Source of the DNA: Actinomycetospora cinnamomea | GTDB taxonomy: Bacteria > Actinomycetota > Actinomycetes > Mycobacteriales > Pseudonocardiaceae | NCBI RefSeq assembly: GCF_003096675.1 | Contig: NZ_QEKW01000027.1 | Location: forward strand, 1-50,209 | Direction of reading: 5' to 3' | Length of the DNA: 50,209 bases | Shown: in pieces, positions 20,216 to 28,961 of the stretch | How positions within the stretch are numbered: position 1 is the first letter of the stretch | Layout: every line of letters begins with the position of its first letter | Program-made: the position numbers and the translations under genes | Notes under the pieces: model-generated | Seen by the model: only the letters and a program-made list of their open reading frames with translations | The model's database searches: none | Told to the model about the DNA's origin: nothing

Positions 20216-21709
20216 GTGGCCGACATCCTCTGCAAGACCACGGGCGGCACGATCCGCGGCACGGCGGCCGACGGGGTCGCACACTTCCTCGGCGTACCGT
20301 ACGCGGCCGCGCCGGTGGGGGAGCGGCGCTTCGCCCGCCCCGAGCCGGTGACGTGGGACGGCGAGCGCGACGCCACCACGCACGGACCGACGGCCCCGCA
20401 GGGTCCGACCGACACGCCGAACGTGCCCGACATCAGCCCGATCGTCGGCCCCGGTTGGGTGCCGGGCAGCGAGTACCTCACCGCCGACGTGCGCACCCCG
20501 GAGGCCGCGGGCGCGGGGCTGCCGGTGCTGGTGTTCGTGCACGGCGGCTCGTTCACCGCCGGTGCCGCCCGCGCCGCGGTGTACGACGGGACGCGCCTGG
20601 CCCGCGAGGGCGCGGTCGTCGTGACCGTGAACTACCGGCTCGGCGTCCCCGGTTTCGCGCTGATCCCGGGTGTCGTCGCCAACCGCGGCCTCCACGACCA
20701 GATCGCGGCCCTGCACTGGGTGCACGACAACGCCGAGGCCTTCGGCGGCGACGCCGACCGCATCACCGTCTTCGGCGAGTCCGCGGGCGGCCTGAGCGTC
20801 GCCGACCTGCTCGTCGCCGCCCCGCCGGGGCTGCTGCGGCGCGCGATCGTGCAGAGCGGCGGCGGGTCGCACGTGCTCGTCCCGCAGCAGGCCGCGGTCA
20901 CCACCGTCGCGCTCGCGCGGGATCTGGGCGTCACCCCGGCCGGGCTCGTCGACGTGCCCGACGAGGGCCTCGTCGCCGCCGTCGGACGCCTCGGCCAGGA
21001 CCCGCCGGACCTCGCCGTCGAGGGGTTGCGCGACCCGCTCATGGGCCTGGCGCCGCTCGGTCCGGTGATCGACGACGAGCTGCTCGAACGCCGGCCGGTG
21101 GACGCCGTCGCGGCCGGCGCGGCGGCGGGGATCGACCTGCTCGTGGGCAGCAACGCCGACGAGATGACGCTCTACAGCGTCCTGTTCGGCACCGCTGTCG
21201 GGCTGCCGGGCCCGGACGAGGACGCCCTGTACGCGGCCGTCGCCCGCCGGCACGACGACCCCGACCGCGTGATCGCCGCCTACCGCACGGCGGGCCGGGG
21301 CAGCACGCCGGGCGAGGTGCACGACGCCGTGCACACCGACTGGATGTTCGGCGTCCCCACCCGGCGCCTCGCCGATGCCCACACCGGGCGGACGTGGCGT
21401 TACGCCTTCACCTGGCGCTCGCCCGGCTGGGAGGGTCGCCTCGGCGCGACCCACGCGATCGAGCTGCCGTTCGTCTTCGACGTGGTGGGCCGGGTCGACA
21501 CCGGCGCGTTCGTCGTGCCCGACACGGAGGAGACCCGGGCCCTGGCCTCCCGCATGTGCCGCGCCTGGGTCGACTTCGCCCGCGACGGCGACCCGGGCTG
21601 GCCGGGCTACCGCGCCGACGCCCCGACGACGCGCGTCTTCGACGTTGCCGACAACCTCACCGAGACCCCGGACGGCCCGGAGCAGGAGGTCTGGGACGGG
21701 GTGCGGTGA
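20216..21709 (+). CDS. type B carboxylesterase/lipase
   Basis: 497 residues. The fold markers are in order: FLGVPYAAAPVGERRF, oxyanion hole VFVHGGSF near residue 108, nucleophile elbow TVFGESAGG near residue 186, the acid residue in GSNADEMTLYS near residue 310, and the catalytic His in GATHAIELPF near residue 418. No signal peptide is visible, so it should be cytoplasmic. Acts on carboxylic esters; the specific substrate is unknown. It interrupts the conserved scpB-rluB order and is an accessory insertion. Confidence 0.9.
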   Translation: MADILCKTTGGTIRGTAADGVAHFLGVPYAAAPVGERRFARPEPVTWDGERDATTHGPTAPQGPTDTPNVPDISPIVGPGWVPGSEYLTADVRTPEAAGAGLPVLVFVHGGSFTAGAARAAVYDGTRLAREGAVVVTVNYRLGVPGFALIPGVVANRGLHDQIAALHWVHDNAEAFGGDADRITVFGESAGGLSVADLLVAAPPGLLRRAIVQSGGGSHVLVPQQAAVTTVALARDLGVTPAGLVDVPDEGLVAAVGRLGQDPPDLAVEGLRDPLMGLAPLGPVIDDELLERRPVDAVAAGAAAGIDLLVGSNADEMTLYSVLFGTAVGLPGPDEDALYAAVARRHDDPDRVIAAYRTAGRGSTPGEVHDAVHTDWMFGVPTRRLADAHTGRTWRYAFTWRSPGWEGRLGATHAIELPFVFDVVGRVDTGAFVVPDTEETRALASRMCRAWVDFARDGDPGWPGYRADAPTTRVFDVADNLTETPDGPEQEVWDGVR

Positions 21710-21750
21710 CGCCTGCGTACGCTGGAGGGTCGGTCGAGCAGGGGAGCGGT

Positions 21751-22506
21751 GTGGGAGTGTCGGACGAGGGCGGCGAGGGGGTCCGCCTGCAGAAGGTGCT
21801 GGCCGAGGCGGGTGTCGCCTCGCGGCGACAGGCCGAGATCCTCATGCGGCAGGGCCGCGTCGAGGTCGACGGCCGGGTCGTCAAGGAGATGGGCATCCGC
21901 GTCGACCCTGACACGGCGGTCATCCACGTCGACGGGTCCCGGATCGTCACCGACACCGAGACCGTGCACCTCGCGCTGAACAAGCCCGAGGGGATGCTCT
22001 CGACGATGTGGGACGAGCAGGGCCGGCGCTGCGTCGGCGACGTCGTCCTGGAGAAGGCGGGCAGCACGAAGGGTCTCTTCCACGTCGGACGCCTCGACGC
22101 GGCCACGGAGGGCCTCCTGCTGCTGACCAACGACGGCGAGCTGGCCCACCGGCTGACCCACCCGTCCTACGAGGTGTCCAAGACCTACCTCGCCGAGATC
22201 CGGGCGCCGATCCCGAAGGACCTCGGGCGGCAGCTGCGCGCGGGCGTCGAGCTCGATGACGGCCCCGTGGCCGTCGACAGCTTCCGGGTGGTCGACCGCT
22301 CCGGCGCGCGGGTGATGGTGGAGGTCGTGCTGCACGAGGGCCGCAAGCACATCGTGCGCCGGCTGCTCGACGCCGTGGACAAGCCCGTGCAGCGGCTGGT
22401 GCGCACCGCGGTCGGCGACGTGCGGCTGGGTGACCAGCGCCCCGGGACGTTGCGCAAGCTCAACCGCGACGAGGTGGGCTCGCTGTACGGGGCCGTCGGA
22501 CTGTAG
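21751..22506 (+). CDS. rluB: RluB-type rRNA pseudouridine synthase
   Basis: 251 residues. The S4 domain (VRLQKVLAEAGVASRRQAEI) is followed by the RsuA/RluB catalytic domain with the active Asp in HVGRLDAATEGLLLLTNDG near residue 115. The VMVEVVLHEGRKHIVRRLLD segment is near residue 190. It modifies 23S rRNA helix 89 uridine in characterised members. GTG 21751 has AGGGGAG six bases upstream; GTG 21757 is an alternative. A TACGCT at 21718-21723 may be its own -10 box, within the end of the esterase. Confidence 0.93.
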   Translation: MGVSDEGGEGVRLQKVLAEAGVASRRQAEILMRQGRVEVDGRVVKEMGIRVDPDTAVIHVDGSRIVTDTETVHLALNKPEGMLSTMWDEQGRRCVGDVVLEKAGSTKGLFHVGRLDAATEGLLLLTNDGELAHRLTHPSYEVSKTYLAEIRAPIPKDLGRQLRAGVELDDGPVAVDSFRVVDRSGARVMVEVVLHEGRKHIVRRLLDAVDKPVQRLVRTAVGDVRLGDQRPGTLRKLNRDEVGSLYGAVGL

Positions 22507-22594
22507 AGGCCGGGACGGACGTCACACCGCCGGTCAGGGCACAATGGAGTCCCGAACGGGGTGCGGGCGACGTTCGGGGAGGCTGGGTCGGCCA

Positions 22595-23359
22595 ATGCAC
22601 GACACTGACGGGACGCTGCGCGGGGTGGTCGCCGTCGACGGCCCCTCCGGGACGGGCAAGTCGACCACGGCCCGCGGGCTGGCGGTGCGTCTCGGCGCGC
22701 GCTACCTCGACACCGGCGCGATGTACCGGGCGGTGACGCTCGCCGTGCTGCGCGCCGGGGTGCCGGTCGACGTCGCCGCCACGGTCTCCGACGGCCACGA
22801 CGACGTGGCGGCCGTGGCGCTGGGCGCGCGCCTGGAGGTCTCGACCGACCCGGCCGAGCCGCGGGTGCGCCTCGACGGCGAGGACGTCGGCGCGGAGATC
22901 CGGGGCAGCGAGGTGACCGCGGCGGTGTCGGCGGTGTCGGCGCTGACCGCGGTACGCAGGCACCTGGTGGACGAGCAGCGCCGGATCGTGCGGGCGGCGC
23001 TCGACGACGGAACCGGGATCGTGGTCGAGGGGCGCGACATCGGCACGGTCGTCGTCCCCGACGCCGATCTCAAGATCTTCCTCACCGCGTCGGAGCTGGT
23101 CCGGGCGGGCCGCCGCGACGCCGAGAACACCGCCGCGGGCCGTGAGACCCGACCCGACACGCGCGCCGACATCGCGCGGCGGGACCGGCTCGACTCGTCG
23201 CGCGCGGCGTCCCCGCTGCGCCCGGCGGACGACGCGGTCGAGGTGGACACCTCGACGCTGGACATCGACGGCGTGCTCGCACGCCTGCAGGACCTGGCCG
23301 AGGACCGCGGACTGGTCACCGGCCTCGCCGACGCGAGCGTCGGCCGACACGGAGGATGA
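22595..23359 (+). CDS. cmk: cytidylate kinase
   Basis: 254 residues. P-loop [20 protein letters not shown] is near residue 12. The CMP-binding [13 protein letters not shown] block is near residue 40, and the [20 protein letters not shown] and [16 protein letters not shown] motifs follow. It phosphorylates CMP/dCMP. The RVEEVxxxVxxRD-type lid segment reads [16 protein letters not shown]. Start ATG 22595 has GGGGAGG upstream. It stands between the pseudouridine synthase and der, the conserved order. Confidence 0.95.
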   Translation: MHDTDGTLRGVVAVDGPSGTGKSTTARGLAVRLGARYLDTGAMYRAVTLAVLRAGVPVDVAATVSDGHDDVAAVALGARLEVSTDPAEPRVRLDGEDVGAEIRGSEVTAAVSAVSALTAVRRHLVDEQRRIVRAALDDGTGIVVEGRDIGTVVVPDADLKIFLTASELVRAGRRDAENTAAGRETRPDTRADIARRDRLDSSRAASPLRPADDAVEVDTSTLDIDGVLARLQDLAEDRGLVTGLADASVGRHGG

Positions 23360-23360
23360 C

Positions 23361-24767
23361 GTGACGGAGGAAGGGCCCGCTGTGCTCGCCGACGGCGACA
23401 CGGGAACGGGCGGGGACGACGCCGACGACGCGCGTCCGGTGCAGCCGGTGCTCGCGGTGGTGGGACGGCCCAACGTCGGCAAGTCGACGCTGGTCAACCG
23501 CATCCTGGGCCGTCGCGAGGCCGTGGTGCAGGACGTCTCGGGCGTGACGCGCGACCGGGTCGCGTACGACGCGCTGTGGAACGGCAGGCGGTTCACGCTG
23601 CTCGACACCGGCGGGTGGGAGCCCGACGCGAAGGGCATGCAGGCCGCCATCGCGGCGCAGGCCGAGACCGCGATGCGCACCGCCGACGTGATCCTGCTGG
23701 TCGTGGACGGCCAGGTCGGCGCGACGGCGGTGGACGAGGCCGTCGCCCGGACCCTGCGACGCTCGGACCGCCCGGTGATCCTGGCGGCCACGAAGATCGA
23801 CGACTCGCGGGGTGAGGGCGAGGTCGCGTCCCTGTGGCGCCTCGGGCTCGGCGAGCCGCACCCGGTCTCGGGCCTGCACGGGCGCGGCTCGGGCGACCTG
23901 CTCGACATCGTCCTCGACGCCATGCCCTCCAGCCCCCGCGACGACGTGGACCTCGAGGGTGGGCCGCGGCGGGTGGCGCTGGTCGGCAAGCCCAACGTCG
24001 GCAAGTCGAGCCTGCTCAACCAGCTCACCGGCGAGACGCGCTCGGTGGTCGACGCGGTCGCGGGCACGACCACCGACCCGGTCGACTCGCTCGTGGAGAT
24101 CGACGGCGAGACCTGGAAGATCGTCGACACCGCCGGACTGCGCCGCAAGGTCGGGCAGGCGTCGGGCACCGAGTACTACGCCTCGCTGCGCACCAAGGCG
24201 GCGATCGAGGCCGCCGAGGTGACGGTGCTCCTGCTCGACGCGTCGCAGCCGATCAGCGAGCAGGACCTGCGCGTCGCGTCCCAGGTCGCCGAGGCGGGGC
24301 GCGCGCTGGTGCTGGCCATGAACAAGTGGGACCTCGTCGACTCCGACCGGCGCCACGCCATGGTCCGCGAGCTCGAGCGGGCCCTCGTGCGCTTCCCGTG
24401 GGTGGAGCGGGTCAACATCTCGGCGCGGACCGGCCGGGCGGTGCAGAAGCTCGCGCCGGCCATGCGCACCGCGCTGGAGAACTGGGACCGGCGGGTGCCC
24501 ACCGGCCAGCTCAACCAGTGGCTGTCCGAGGTCGTCGCGGCCACCCCGCCACCCGTGCGCGGCGGCAAGCAGCCGAAGATCCTGTACGCGACGCAGGCGC
24601 AGAACCGGCCGCCGACGTTCGTGCTGTTCACCTCGGGCTTCCTCGAGGCGGGCTACCGGCGCTTCCTCGAGCGCAAGCTGCGCGAGACGTTCCCGCTGAT
24701 CGGCACCCCGGTGCAGATCAACGTCCGCGTGCGAGAGAAGGGCCGCCGCGGGGGACGCGGACGCTGA
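23361..24767 (+). CDS. der: ribosome assembly GTPase Der (EngA)
   Basis: 468 residues with two tandem G domains: first P-loop [12 protein letters not shown] near residue 35, second [16 protein letters not shown] near residue 210. Each has DTGGW or DTAGL switch II, and NKWD is present in the second. The C-terminal KH-like domain ([20 protein letters not shown]) binds rRNA. The first domain has TKID rather than NKxD, a change often seen in actinobacterial Der. It acts in 50S assembly. GTG follows the cmk stop by one base, with GGAGG upstream. Confidence 0.95.
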   Translation: MTEEGPAVLADGDTGTGGDDADDARPVQPVLAVVGRPNVGKSTLVNRILGRREAVVQDVSGVTRDRVAYDALWNGRRFTLLDTGGWEPDAKGMQAAIAAQAETAMRTADVILLVVDGQVGATAVDEAVARTLRRSDRPVILAATKIDDSRGEGEVASLWRLGLGEPHPVSGLHGRGSGDLLDIVLDAMPSSPRDDVDLEGGPRRVALVGKPNVGKSSLLNQLTGETRSVVDAVAGTTTDPVDSLVEIDGETWKIVDTAGLRRKVGQASGTEYYASLRTKAAIEAAEVTVLLLDASQPISEQDLRVASQVAEAGRALVLAMNKWDLVDSDRRHAMVRELERALVRFPWVERVNISARTGRAVQKLAPAMRTALENWDRRVPTGQLNQWLSEVVAATPPPVRGGKQPKILYATQAQNRPPTFVLFTSGFLEAGYRRFLERKLRETFPLIGTPVQINVRVREKGRRGGRGR

Positions 24768-24773
24768 TACTGT
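24765..24773 (+). promoter_or_regulatory. extended -10 promoter element
   Basis: TGATACTGT combines the der stop codon with an extended -10 (TGnTACTGT-like). A tiny frame ATG-TCG-TCC-TGA at 24783 follows, then GAGGGG and ATG 24807. It probably starts the transcript of the DinB-like gene. Confidence 0.45.
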
Positions 24774-24806
24774 TCCAGGACCATGTCGTCCTGAGGGGTG
24801 ATCCGC

Positions 24807-25379
24807 ATGCACGATCTCGGTCCCGCCGCCCGCGAGCTCGCCGGTGTCGTCGCGCAGGTCGGTGAGGCCGACCTCGACCGTCCCACCCCGTGCGGGGAGT
24901 GGTCGGTCCGCCAGCTGCTCGGGCACCTGCTCGCGTTCGCCGGTCACTTCGTCCGGGTCGCCCGGCACGAGCCGGGGCAGGCCGGCGGGCCGCCGACGGA
25001 CCTGCCCGCCGACTGGCGCGCCGAGCTCGACGCCCGCCTCGCCGACCTCGCCGCCGCGTGGGCCGAGCCGCGGGCCTGGGAGGGCGAGGGCAGCGCCGGC
25101 GGCCTCACGATGCCCCGCGCCGAGCTCGGGGTGGTCGCGGTCGAGGAGCTGGTGCTGCACGGCTGGGACCTGGCGCAGTCGGTGGGTGCCGACTTCACGG
25201 TCCGCGACGAGGACCTCGCGGCGGTCGCGGGGTTCGTCGCGAACTTCGAGCACGCCCCGCAGGAGGCGCGGACCGGGCTCTACGGCCCGGTCGTGCACGC
25301 CGAGACGGCCGGCGAGCTCGAGCGCGTGCTCGCCCTCGCCGGGCGCGATCCCCGGCGGCCCCTGGCGCCGGCCGGCTGA
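24807..25379 (+). CDS. DinB-like (TIGR03086 type) metal-binding protein
   Basis: 190 residues. The motif DRPTPCGEWSVRQLLGHLLA near residue 25 is the hallmark of the TIGR03086/maleylpyruvate isomerase N-terminal family, four-helix-bundle proteins related to DinB and mycothiol-dependent enzymes. The second conserved block is EELVLHGWDLAQSVG near residue 115. The three His ligands would bind a divalent metal. Mycothiol-dependent chemistry is possible in this lineage, but the substrate is unknown. ATG 24807 has GAGGGG nine bases upstream; the in-frame GTG 24798 lies on that site. Confidence 0.8.
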   Translation: MHDLGPAARELAGVVAQVGEADLDRPTPCGEWSVRQLLGHLLAFAGHFVRVARHEPGQAGGPPTDLPADWRAELDARLADLAAAWAEPRAWEGEGSAGGLTMPRAELGVVAVEELVLHGWDLAQSVGADFTVRDEDLAAVAGFVANFEHAPQEARTGLYGPVVHAETAGELERVLALAGRDPRRPLAPAG

Positions 25380-25440
25380 TCGCCCGGGACTGTCGGGGGT
25401 CCGGTGCACGCTCACCTCGTGCCGGTGACGAGGAGGACCC

Positions 25441-25900
25441 GTGTGCTGGATGTGCGACCACCCCGGTGCGATCCGCGCCGACGCCCTGGACCTCATGGCC
25501 GGGCTCGTGGAGCAGTACGGCTGGGCGATCCAGTTCGTGGAGCGCCACCGCGACCGCCCGCCGTGGGCCTACACGCTGGGGCTGACCCTGCAGGGGCTGA
25601 CCGAGCTGGTGGTGACGGGGCTGTCGGCGCAACGCTCCGCCCAGCTCCTCAACGACGAGGCCGCACGCTTCCTCGTCGAGGGTGCGCCACGGCCGGGGGA
25701 GCGTCGGGAGTGGGCCCGCGCGCCGGGGCGCCGACGACGCGGGCAGGGCATCCGCCGACGCGGGACCGGCCTGCGCCGGCGTGAGCGCCGGCGCCCGACG
25801 TACGGCGCCGCGGTGCGCCGGGCGGCGCAGTCGCTGGTCCGGCCGCCGGGGTCGAGGACGCCACGGGATCGTCGCAGTTTGCGGCGCGCGCGATCACCGG
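25441..25900 (+). pseudogene. decayed DUF4262-like gene
   Basis: A GTG at 25441 with GAGGAGGA upstream opens a good DUF4262 N-terminal half: MCWMCDHPGA, YGWAIQFVERHRDRPPWAYT and GLTELVVTGLSAQ. After about residue 85 the frame turns into an Arg-rich stretch unlike the family. Weak echoes of the expected C-terminal half are visible: HP in another frame near 25760, and YGAAVRRAAQSLV back in the first frame near 25800. This suggests at least two frameshifts. The frame stays open to 26658, across the next gene, which is not credible coding. A novel C-terminus cannot be excluded. Confidence 0.45.
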
Positions 25901-26074
25901 GCGGGAGGAGGCACCCACGGATCGTGGTCGGCGCGGGGTCGGACGAGCGATCGCCGTGTGCGCGCCGTGACACCTCGACGGCGGTGTGTCCGCCCCGGAC
26001 GTCCGAGCACGATGGATCTTGTCGGGGTCGCGGTCGTCGGGGTCGGGACCCGGGGCGACGGGTCGGGAGCCGCC

Positions 26075-26788
26075 GTGACAACCGTGATCACCCTGGACGG
26101 CCGGTCCGGCTCGCGACCGTTGAGCTACTGCACCCCGCAGGCCTGCTACCGCATCGTGGTCAGCACGCCGAGGGCCGAGCCGGACCTGTGGCACGAGTAC
26201 CTGGCGGGCGCCGCGCGCAGCTACGGCGCCTACGGGGTCGAGGGCGTCCTGGAGCTCGGGCACATCCGCGACGGGAGCTCCACGTCGCTGTTCTTCGTGG
26301 CGTTCTCCCCGGACGGCGAGGTGGTCGGGGGGATGCGCGCCCAGGGCCCGTACACCAGCGCCGATCAGGCCCACGCCCTCGCGGAGTGGGACCGGGACCC
26401 GGGCCGGCCGCGCGTGCGCGCCCTCATCGAGCAGCGGCTGCCGGACGGGGTGGTGGAGTCGAAGTCGGCGTGGGTGGCCCGCGGGTTCGTCGGGCGCCGG
26501 GAGCTCGTCGGCTGCTTCTCCCGGGGGCCGCTGCACGCCTCGACGATCCTCGGCGCCCGCTGGGCCCTGGGCACCTCGGCGGTCCACACGCTGCCGATGT
26601 GGACGTCGACCGGCGCCGTCGTGGCGACCGGCCTGGACGCCGTCGGCTACCCCGATGACCGCTACCGCACCCATCTGCTGTGGTGGGACCGCTGGGCGCT
26701 GCCCACGACGGTGCCCGACGGCGTGCGCCGCGCCCTGGACGCCGAGACGGCCCAGCTGCTCTCGCCCGTCGTGCCGGCCGGCGCGTGA
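26075..26788 (+). CDS. unknown protein, GNAT/autoinducer-synthase-like
   Basis: 237 residues from GTG 26075 with GTCGGGAG upstream; ATG 26012 is an in-frame alternative. I do not recognise a named family with certainty. Features are CYRIVVSTPRAEPDLWHEYL at the start, a strand-rich FFVAFSPDGEVVGGMRAQGP block followed by a WDRDPG acidic turn, and a late conserved-looking GCFSRGPLHASTILGARWAL stretch. The layout of a V-G-G-x-R strand followed by a helix resembles GNAT acyltransferases of the N-acyl-homoserine-lactone synthase or FeeM type. It overlaps the next gene by GTGA. A gene precedes the fusion gene in the same way in mycobacteria (Rv1356c, recalled). Confidence 0.72.
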   Translation: MTTVITLDGRSGSRPLSYCTPQACYRIVVSTPRAEPDLWHEYLAGAARSYGAYGVEGVLELGHIRDGSSTSLFFVAFSPDGEVVGGMRAQGPYTSADQAHALAEWDRDPGRPRVRALIEQRLPDGVVESKSAWVARGFVGRRELVGCFSRGPLHASTILGARWALGTSAVHTLPMWTSTGAVVATGLDAVGYPDDRYRTHLLWWDRWALPTTVPDGVRRALDAETAQLLSPVVPAGA

Positions 26789-28932
26789 CCGCCCCCGATA
26801 CCGGCGCCGCCTGGCGGGCCACCATCCTCGACGAGTCCGTCGCCGAGGACGCCGCGTTCCTGGACGCGCTCCGCGCCGACCCGACGATCACGGTCCACGA
26901 CCAGCGCGAGGCGCAGCGAGCGGACCTGGCGTGGACCCGGTCGACGCACGGGCGCCCCGCACCGTCGACGCGCTGGGCCTTCTACCCGTGGCGGCGCGCG
27001 CTCGTCGGCGTGCTGGGGGAGGCGGACTTCCGGCGCCTGCGCCTGGACCGCAATCGCAACAAGATCACCGAGGCCGAGCAGGACCGGCTGGCGCGGCTGC
27101 GGGTCGGCGTGGTCGGGCTGAGCGTGGGACACGCCGTGGCGCACACGCTCGCCCTCGAAGGGCTGTGCGGTGAGCTGCGGCTGGCCGACTTCGACACCGT
27201 CGGGGTGTCGAACCTCAACCGCGTCCCGGCCACCGTGTTCGACCTCGGCGTGAACAAGGCGGTGGTCGCCGCCCGCCGGGTCGCGGAGCTGGACCCGTAC
27301 CTGGAGACCCGGGTGTTCCCGGACGGCGTGACCGACGAGGTCCTCGGCGCCTACCTCGACGGGCTGGACGTCCTGGTCGAGGAGTGCGACTCGCTCGACG
27401 TCAAGGTGCGGCTGCGCGAGGAGGCCCGCCGGCGCGGCGTCCCGGTACTGATGGAGACGAGTGACCGCGGCCTGCTCGACGTGGAGCGCTTCGACCTCGA
27501 CGCCGACCGGCCGCTCTTCCACGGGCTGCTGGGCGACGTCGATGCGGCGGGCCTGGCCGCGCTGTCCACCGAGGACAAGGTGCCCCACGTCCTGCGGATC
27601 CTCGGCGCCGCGGACCTGTCCCCGCGGATGGCGGCGTCGATGGTCGAGGTCGGCCGGACCCTGACCACGTGGCCCCAGCTCGGCGGCGACGTCGCACTGG
27701 GCGGCGCGGTGATCGCCGCGGCGGTCCGTCGCCTGGGAACCGGGCGGGAGCTGGCCTCGGGGCGCCTGCGGGTCGACCTCGAGGCCTTTCTCGACGGCCT
27801 CGACGGCATCGACGGCCTCGTCACTGCGCCCGACCTCGTCGAGGACGAGGCGGTGCCCGCCCACAGCGAGCCGGCGGCGGTGGCTGAGCACCCCGCCGTC
27901 GCGGCGGTCCTCGAGGCCGTCCGGCGCGCGCCGTCGGGCGGCAACGTCCAACCCTGGCGGGTCGAGGTCGACGCCCACGAGGTCCGCCTCCACCTCGACC
28001 GCGGGCGCACCACGGCGATGGACGTCGCGCACCGCGGCAGCTACGTCGCGCTCGGCGCGGCGCTGTTCAACGCCCGCGCCGTCGCGTCCGCGGCCGGCGC
28101 GCTCGGGCCGTGCACGCTCTTCGGAGACCCCGCCGCGCCCGACCTCGTGGCGACCCTGCGGTTCGGGTCCGGCGACGAGCAGCGCCTCACGGCCGCCGCG
28201 GCCAGGGTGCTCGCCCGCGGCACCAACCGCGCGCTCGGCCGGCCGGCCCCGCTGCCGCCCGCGACCACGGCGGCGCTGCACGAGGCGGCGATCGCCGAGG
28301 GAGGGCGCCTGCACCTCGTCACGGGCCGCGAGCTGGGCGCGGCGGGGGAGGTGCTGGCCGCCGCCGACCGGGTGCGCCACCTGACCGACCGGTTGCACCG
28401 CGAGATGTTCGCCGAGCTGGTCGAGCCCGGAGCAGCCCGCACGGACGTCGGGATCGAGACGCGGACGCTCGGACTGGACCCCGCGGACCTGGCGAAGCTC
28501 GACATCGTCCGGCGTCCCGAGGTGATGGCCCTGCTCGCCGACTGGGACGCCGGGGCGGCGCTGGGCGAGGACACACGGGACCGCGTGGCGTCGAGCTCCG
28601 CCCTGGCCGTCGTGACCGTCGAGGGCGCGGCGCCGGCCGACTTCGTGCGCGGCGGCGCGGCGGTGGAGGCGGTGTGGATCGGTGCCGAGGCGCACGGTCT
28701 CGCGGTGCACCCGACGTCGCCGGTGTTCCTGTACGCGGTGGATCCGGCGGACCTGACGACGCTGTCGCCCCGCTACGCCGACGACCTCGCGAGGCTCCGG
28801 ACATCCTTCCGTCGTGTGGCGGGCCTGGCCCCCAGGGAGGCGATCGCCCTGGTCCTGCGGCTCAGCCACACCGAGGTGACGGCGCCCCGCAGCCGGCGGC
28901 GGCCGCTCGACGAGATCCTCTCGATTACCTGA
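26785..28932 (+). CDS. E1-like (ThiF) and nitroreductase fusion protein
   Basis: 715 residues, the length I recall for mycobacterial Rv1355c (annotated MoeY). Residues about 105-340 are an E1-like adenylating domain: glycine loop VGVVGLSVGHAVAHTLALEG, acidic ADFDTV near residue 135, SNLNR near residue 143 and the CDSLDVKVRLREEA motif. No Zn-binding CxxC pairs and no obvious catalytic Cys are seen. Residues about 370-700 are a flavin nitroreductase domain opening VRRAPSGGNVQPWRVEV. This pairing resembles an E1-like domain plus FMN dehydrogenase, as in peptide azole/thiazole machinery, rather than molybdopterin synthesis. Substrate unknown. Confidence 0.82.
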   Translation: MTAPDTGAAWRATILDESVAEDAAFLDALRADPTITVHDQREAQRADLAWTRSTHGRPAPSTRWAFYPWRRALVGVLGEADFRRLRLDRNRNKITEAEQDRLARLRVGVVGLSVGHAVAHTLALEGLCGELRLADFDTVGVSNLNRVPATVFDLGVNKAVVAARRVAELDPYLETRVFPDGVTDEVLGAYLDGLDVLVEECDSLDVKVRLREEARRRGVPVLMETSDRGLLDVERFDLDADRPLFHGLLGDVDAAGLAALSTEDKVPHVLRILGAADLSPRMAASMVEVGRTLTTWPQLGGDVALGGAVIAAAVRRLGTGRELASGRLRVDLEAFLDGLDGIDGLVTAPDLVEDEAVPAHSEPAAVAEHPAVAAVLEAVRRAPSGGNVQPWRVEVDAHEVRLHLDRGRTTAMDVAHRGSYVALGAALFNARAVASAAGALGPCTLFGDPAAPDLVATLRFGSGDEQRLTAAAARVLARGTNRALGRPAPLPPATTAALHEAAIAEGGRLHLVTGRELGAAGEVLAAADRVRHLTDRLHREMFAELVEPGAARTDVGIETRTLGLDPADLAKLDIVRRPEVMALLADWDAGAALGEDTRDRVASSSALAVVTVEGAAPADFVRGGAAVEAVWIGAEAHGLAVHPTSPVFLYAVDPADLTTLSPRYADDLARLRTSFRRVAGLAPREAIALVLRLSHTEVTAPRSRRRPLDEILSIT

Positions 28933-28948
28933 ACGGCCGCAGGACGGC

Positions 28949-28954
28949 TACCCT
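28949..28954 (+). promoter_or_regulatory. -10 box of the GGDEF-EAL gene (leaderless)
   Basis: TACCCT lies seven bases before GTG 28962 in the 29-base gap after the fusion gene. The c-di-GMP enzyme can therefore be expressed separately from the two genes before it. Confidence 0.5.
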
Positions 28955-28961
28955 CCGTTGT

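Noticed and set aside
25901..26658. Extension of the DUF4262 frame to 405 codons
   Set aside because: It overlaps the 26075-26788 gene in another frame and reads as a GC-rich shadow.
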